This document shows positions 13,919 through 16,880 of a stretch of 16,880 nt of DNA, piece by piece. The notes beneath the pieces were generated by a model. That model searched no databases, was not told the origin of the DNA, and saw only the letters and a program-made list of their open reading frames with translations. The DNA is from Amoebophrya sp. AT5.2 (taxonomy: Eukaryota; Sar; Dinophyceae; Syndiniales; Amoebophryaceae), in assembly GCA_005223375.1 (NCBI GenBank), contig RXOD01004957.1:1-16880 (forward strand). Reading direction: 5' to 3'. Position 1 is the first letter of the stretch. Each line of letters opens with the position of its first letter. The position numbers and the translations under genes were made by a program.

Positions 13919-16880
13919 TCTCGCTCTCTTCCAGTAGGTCTCTAGTGTATCCTGCATCGTAGCAGAGTGCTTGTTCCCGGATCCGCCCGCCTCGCTCTTC
14001 TTCGGTGAGGCGCGCGGCGACATCGGTCCAGCCTCGTACTGGACCTCGATGGCGGAAAAAATGTCTTTATTCTCCACCTCCAGGAAGTTTCGCACCTCGT
14101 CTCCGAAATCCACCGAGTTCCTACCCTCGTCCGCCGGTCGCTGCAGCTGCGCCAGCGTCGAGAACGCGGCGCTTAGGGCGCCCCGTAGCACCCGCAGCTC
14201 CTGCATCGGCGTGTTTTGCCGCGGCCGCGGCGTCTCTTTCTTCAGCATGCCGCCGGACGTCGGGCTCACAACCGTGTTCACGTACTCCTCCGCGCGCCAC
14301 TCGTTGCGCTCCGCAAACATCAGCTCGGGGTACCGGTGCACCAGAAATCGCGCGTACGCGAACGCGCGCGTCAACAGCAAAGATGTAGATGTAGATGTAC
14401 CGGCACCGCCGAAGGGAATCTGCAGGATCGCCAAAGCCTGGAGCGCGGGCGGTCCGGAGACGATCCACTTGTCCAGGAAGCAGAAAGAGGTCGTGCTCGT
14501 CGCGGTCACGCTTGCTTTCACACTGAAGGACAGAGTCACAAGGTGTTCGAAGTACTGTCGCTCGGAGTGGCTGAATGAATCCGGCGGAGAAAGGTAAAAC
14601 TTCCGCCAATACTTGGCGTCCTTGACGGACGACTGCTGTTGTGCCTGAGGTGCTGGCGAAGGCGAAGCCACCGTGGGCCTTAAAGATGGAGGTGTGGGGG
14701 CGCTGTGCGCCCGCGCAGGCGGTGACGCAGGCCGAGCGGGGGGCGAGTTGCTCGTTGAGGAAGGCGCTCGGGAGGCGAGCGCGTTGAAGAGAATGCCCCC
14801 AGCAGCAGGTCCCGTAGGCCGCACCGACGTCACGCGCGGCGAAAACATGCGCGGCGGGGAGGGCGAGCGCTGATTTTGTATTGTTGAATTTATGCAGGAG
14901 CAAGCGTCGTAAACGCGTGAATCAATGCGTGAAACTGAAAGACAAAATCAATATTCTACGAGTACAACGTTGTGTGCAAGTTAGATAGTAGACTTGGACT
15001 ACCTGCCTCGCGCTCGCCAGCGCGGTCTGAGAGAGCCACGACTGCGACAACTGCACCGGGGCCTCCGTCTCCTCCACCGGCAGTTGCCACGACTGATCCT
15101 CAACGTCGAACATCTGACGCCCCAAGGGCGACCGCGTCGTCCGTTTCGTCAGCTGAATCACGGGCGAGTTTTTCGTCGTCATCACCTTCGGTCGCAACGA
15201 CTCCTGGAGGACCCTTGGGGAAAGAGCGCCCATCACACGCGGAGAGAGGGGCGACACCTGGTTATGAAGGCTGCGGGGAGATCCGGGAACGTTGATTTGT
15301 CCACTCGACGTCGCCCCCACCATCTTCGACGACATGATTGTGCCGCTGCGACTGGGACCAGGACTTCCACTTGCGTTTGCCGACGTCAGTTTGTCCTTGC
15401 TCATGTTCATTCTTAGCTGACTTTGTGGAGATGAACCTCCGTACCCGCTTTGCGCCGGGCTGGTGTCCGTGGTGCGCTGTCGCTTTCTCGGAGTCGCGTA
15501 CGCGTCGTTGGGCTGCAGCTCGTCGTGGTCGTCCTCCACATCGTCCGCGTACGAGGCATCTTCGCGCGATGCTGCGGAGCGCTCTCGCTTCAGCCGCAGC
15601 TTCACCTCCGACAGCCGCTGGCGCAGCATCACTCTGTGCTCAACCAAATCCTGCTCGTACAAAGCCAGCTGCTGGGCCTCCCACCGCATCATGGCCGGGG
15701 CCACTAAGTACTGTGCCAGGAAGGCGAGCGTGGACAGGTTCACACTGCCCTTGTTCGCGAGGCGCAGGCCCACGTAGCACAGGTCCTCCTTCACGAAAGA
15801 CACGGTCTCCCAGTCCTCGAACGAGCAGAGCCTCTTCAGAAACTGCTTGTTGGAGGACAACAGGGACTGCTGTTGCTGTTGGGTGTGCAGCGTCTGAGAC
15901 AGGAAGAGCTCCTCGAGCAGCCGCAGCGAAAAAGTGGTCCACTTGTGGGAAAACTCCTTCGTGAGACAGAACAAAGCACAGTAGTGGAGCTCGCGAACCG
16001 GCTGCACCAGCAGCTCGGAGAACATGTAGAACAGCTTTTCCTCAGATGTGTTGTAGTGCACGGACAGATCCGCCAGCTCGGACACAGGGATAGTTTCGAG
16101 TTTTTTGCTTCCAGAGGACACTTTTTTGCGCCTTTTCTTCTGGTTCTTTGCGGCGTCGAGCTCCTTTCTCTCCTTCGGGGACAGGACCTGTTGCACAAAC
16201 TCCTCCACCGTCGTGGGTCCATCGTACGGCGCATCGGATTCTTCGTCCGCTTTGTTCCCTTTCATCTTGTTCAACATCACGGAGTTAGTCATCTTCGCCA
16301 CAGCGGGTAGTACATTGGCCGCGCCACCGATACTGGCCCCGCCCGCCGGCCTCTTCATAACAGTGCCCCATACGAAAGTGCTCTGCGACGATGCAGATGC
16401 GGGGACACCGTGTTGGTGGTCTCTCGGTGATGACCCGGGAACGTAAGCATGTGCGTCCAGACTGTTGGGCTGGAAAAACGGCACATGCGCGTCCAATTTC
16501 TTCGTCTTCATCTGGTCTGGCGAGTAGAGATTGATGGTCCAGCGTTCCTTCTCTCGGTTCGCGCCGTTGTAGGTAACATCAGACATGCCTTTTCCTCTGG
16601 AAGGAACGGCACCTGAAGAGCTCGTCGTGCCCCCCTTGTTCGTGTTTTTATTCGGCGCTGCGGAAAAATATGACGCACCGGAGGCGGCGCCAGGAAAGCT
16701 CTTCAAGTTCAGCCCTCCGCTGGGGCTGCCGAAGCTTTTGTATGACGGGCCGCTCGCGTTTTGGTAGTCGTCATCTTCGCTCGAGTTCAGATCCGCAAGA
16801 CCAGACAACTTCGGGACCAGCGCCTTAGCGCTGTCAGCCGCTTTCATCGCCGCGCCGCGGCTGCCATATGATGTGGCAGG
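13919..16880 (-). CDS. Unrecognised Ser-Pro-rich, probably nuclear protein (5' edge of window)
   Basis: Exons 15003-16880 and 13919-14869 join in phase 0. The first frame is open to the right edge, so the ATG at 16847 may be the start or internal. Counted from it, 932 residues are visible. Residues 1-210 are Ser/Gly-rich. About 212-420 look alpha-helical and folded, with the basic stretch NQKKRRKK at 235-242 and a short Gln run at 323-327. RKRQR at 454-458 is another basic cluster. Residues 463-580 are disordered with repeated Ser-Pro motifs. The second exon resumes with SPSPPR and FSPRV, then a Pro/Ala/Ser linker and a second helical region from about 703 to 880. The basic clusters and S/T-P sites suggest a phosphorylated nuclear protein (inference). 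No family recognised. The exon ends at a GTAAGT donor, so coding probably continues below 13918. Confidence 0.8.
14381..14400 (-). repeat. Short (GATGTA)3 microsatellite in an exon
   Basis: Three GATGTA units on the plus strand are read on the minus strand as alternating Thr-Ser (GTSTSTS) within the second exon of the Ser-Pro-rich gene. The reading frame is unaffected. Confidence 0.7.
14870..15002 (-). other. Intron of the Ser-Pro-rich gene (GT-AG, phase 0)
   Basis: The donor is GGCAG|GTAGTC and the acceptor AAAATCAG|CGC. The intron is 133 bases and AT-rich, with stops in the exon frame. An earlier CTTTCAG acceptor near 14931 would lead to a TAA in phase 0, so the later AG is preferred. SPRV motifs occur on both sides of the join. 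Confidence 0.78.

Overview
The window reads as nuclear DNA of a unicellular eukaryote. Long GC-rich coding exons are broken by short, AT-richer introns with GT...AG ends. Proteins carry long Gly/Ser/Ala/Gln-rich inserts. All three large genes lie head to tail on the minus strand. Co-oriented tandem genes and low-complexity inserts would fit an alveolate of the dinoflagellate/syndinean/perkinsid type, but the sequence does not fix the taxon. The four firmly mapped introns are all canonical GT-AG, so there is no sign here of the non-canonical splicing often reported in dinoflagellates.

Layout in order of transcription, right to left. (1) About 13919-16880: a gene for an unrecognised, probably nuclear protein with basic clusters and many Ser-Pro-Arg motifs. 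It is open at the right edge, has one clear intron, and its 3' part is unclear; small candidate exons lie at 13270-13484. (2) 12494-13269: a lower-GC spacer with weak coding signals. (3) 7199-12493: a complete four-exon P-type ATPase of the IIC (Na,K/H,K alpha-like) type, 1,560 residues. It has an additional N-terminal membrane segment, several large soluble-domain inserts and altered ion-site residues. (4) 6407-7198: a spacer with an imperfect direct repeat. (5) 1-6406: a single uninterrupted reading frame of 2,135 codons starting at 6406 and running off the left edge. It encodes a giant coiled-coil and low-complexity protein with a 59-residue array of Ser-Arg-Gln-Ala-like tetrapeptides. Because its stop lies outside the window it is easy to miss, and most apparent plus-strand frames between 100 and 6300 are its antisense shadows.

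I see no operon-like functional link among the three genes, and no mobile element, tRNA, rRNA or CRISPR. The most interesting points are the ion-site substitutions and extra membrane segment of the pump, the tetrapeptide array, and a 10-base motif shared by the leaders of two genes.
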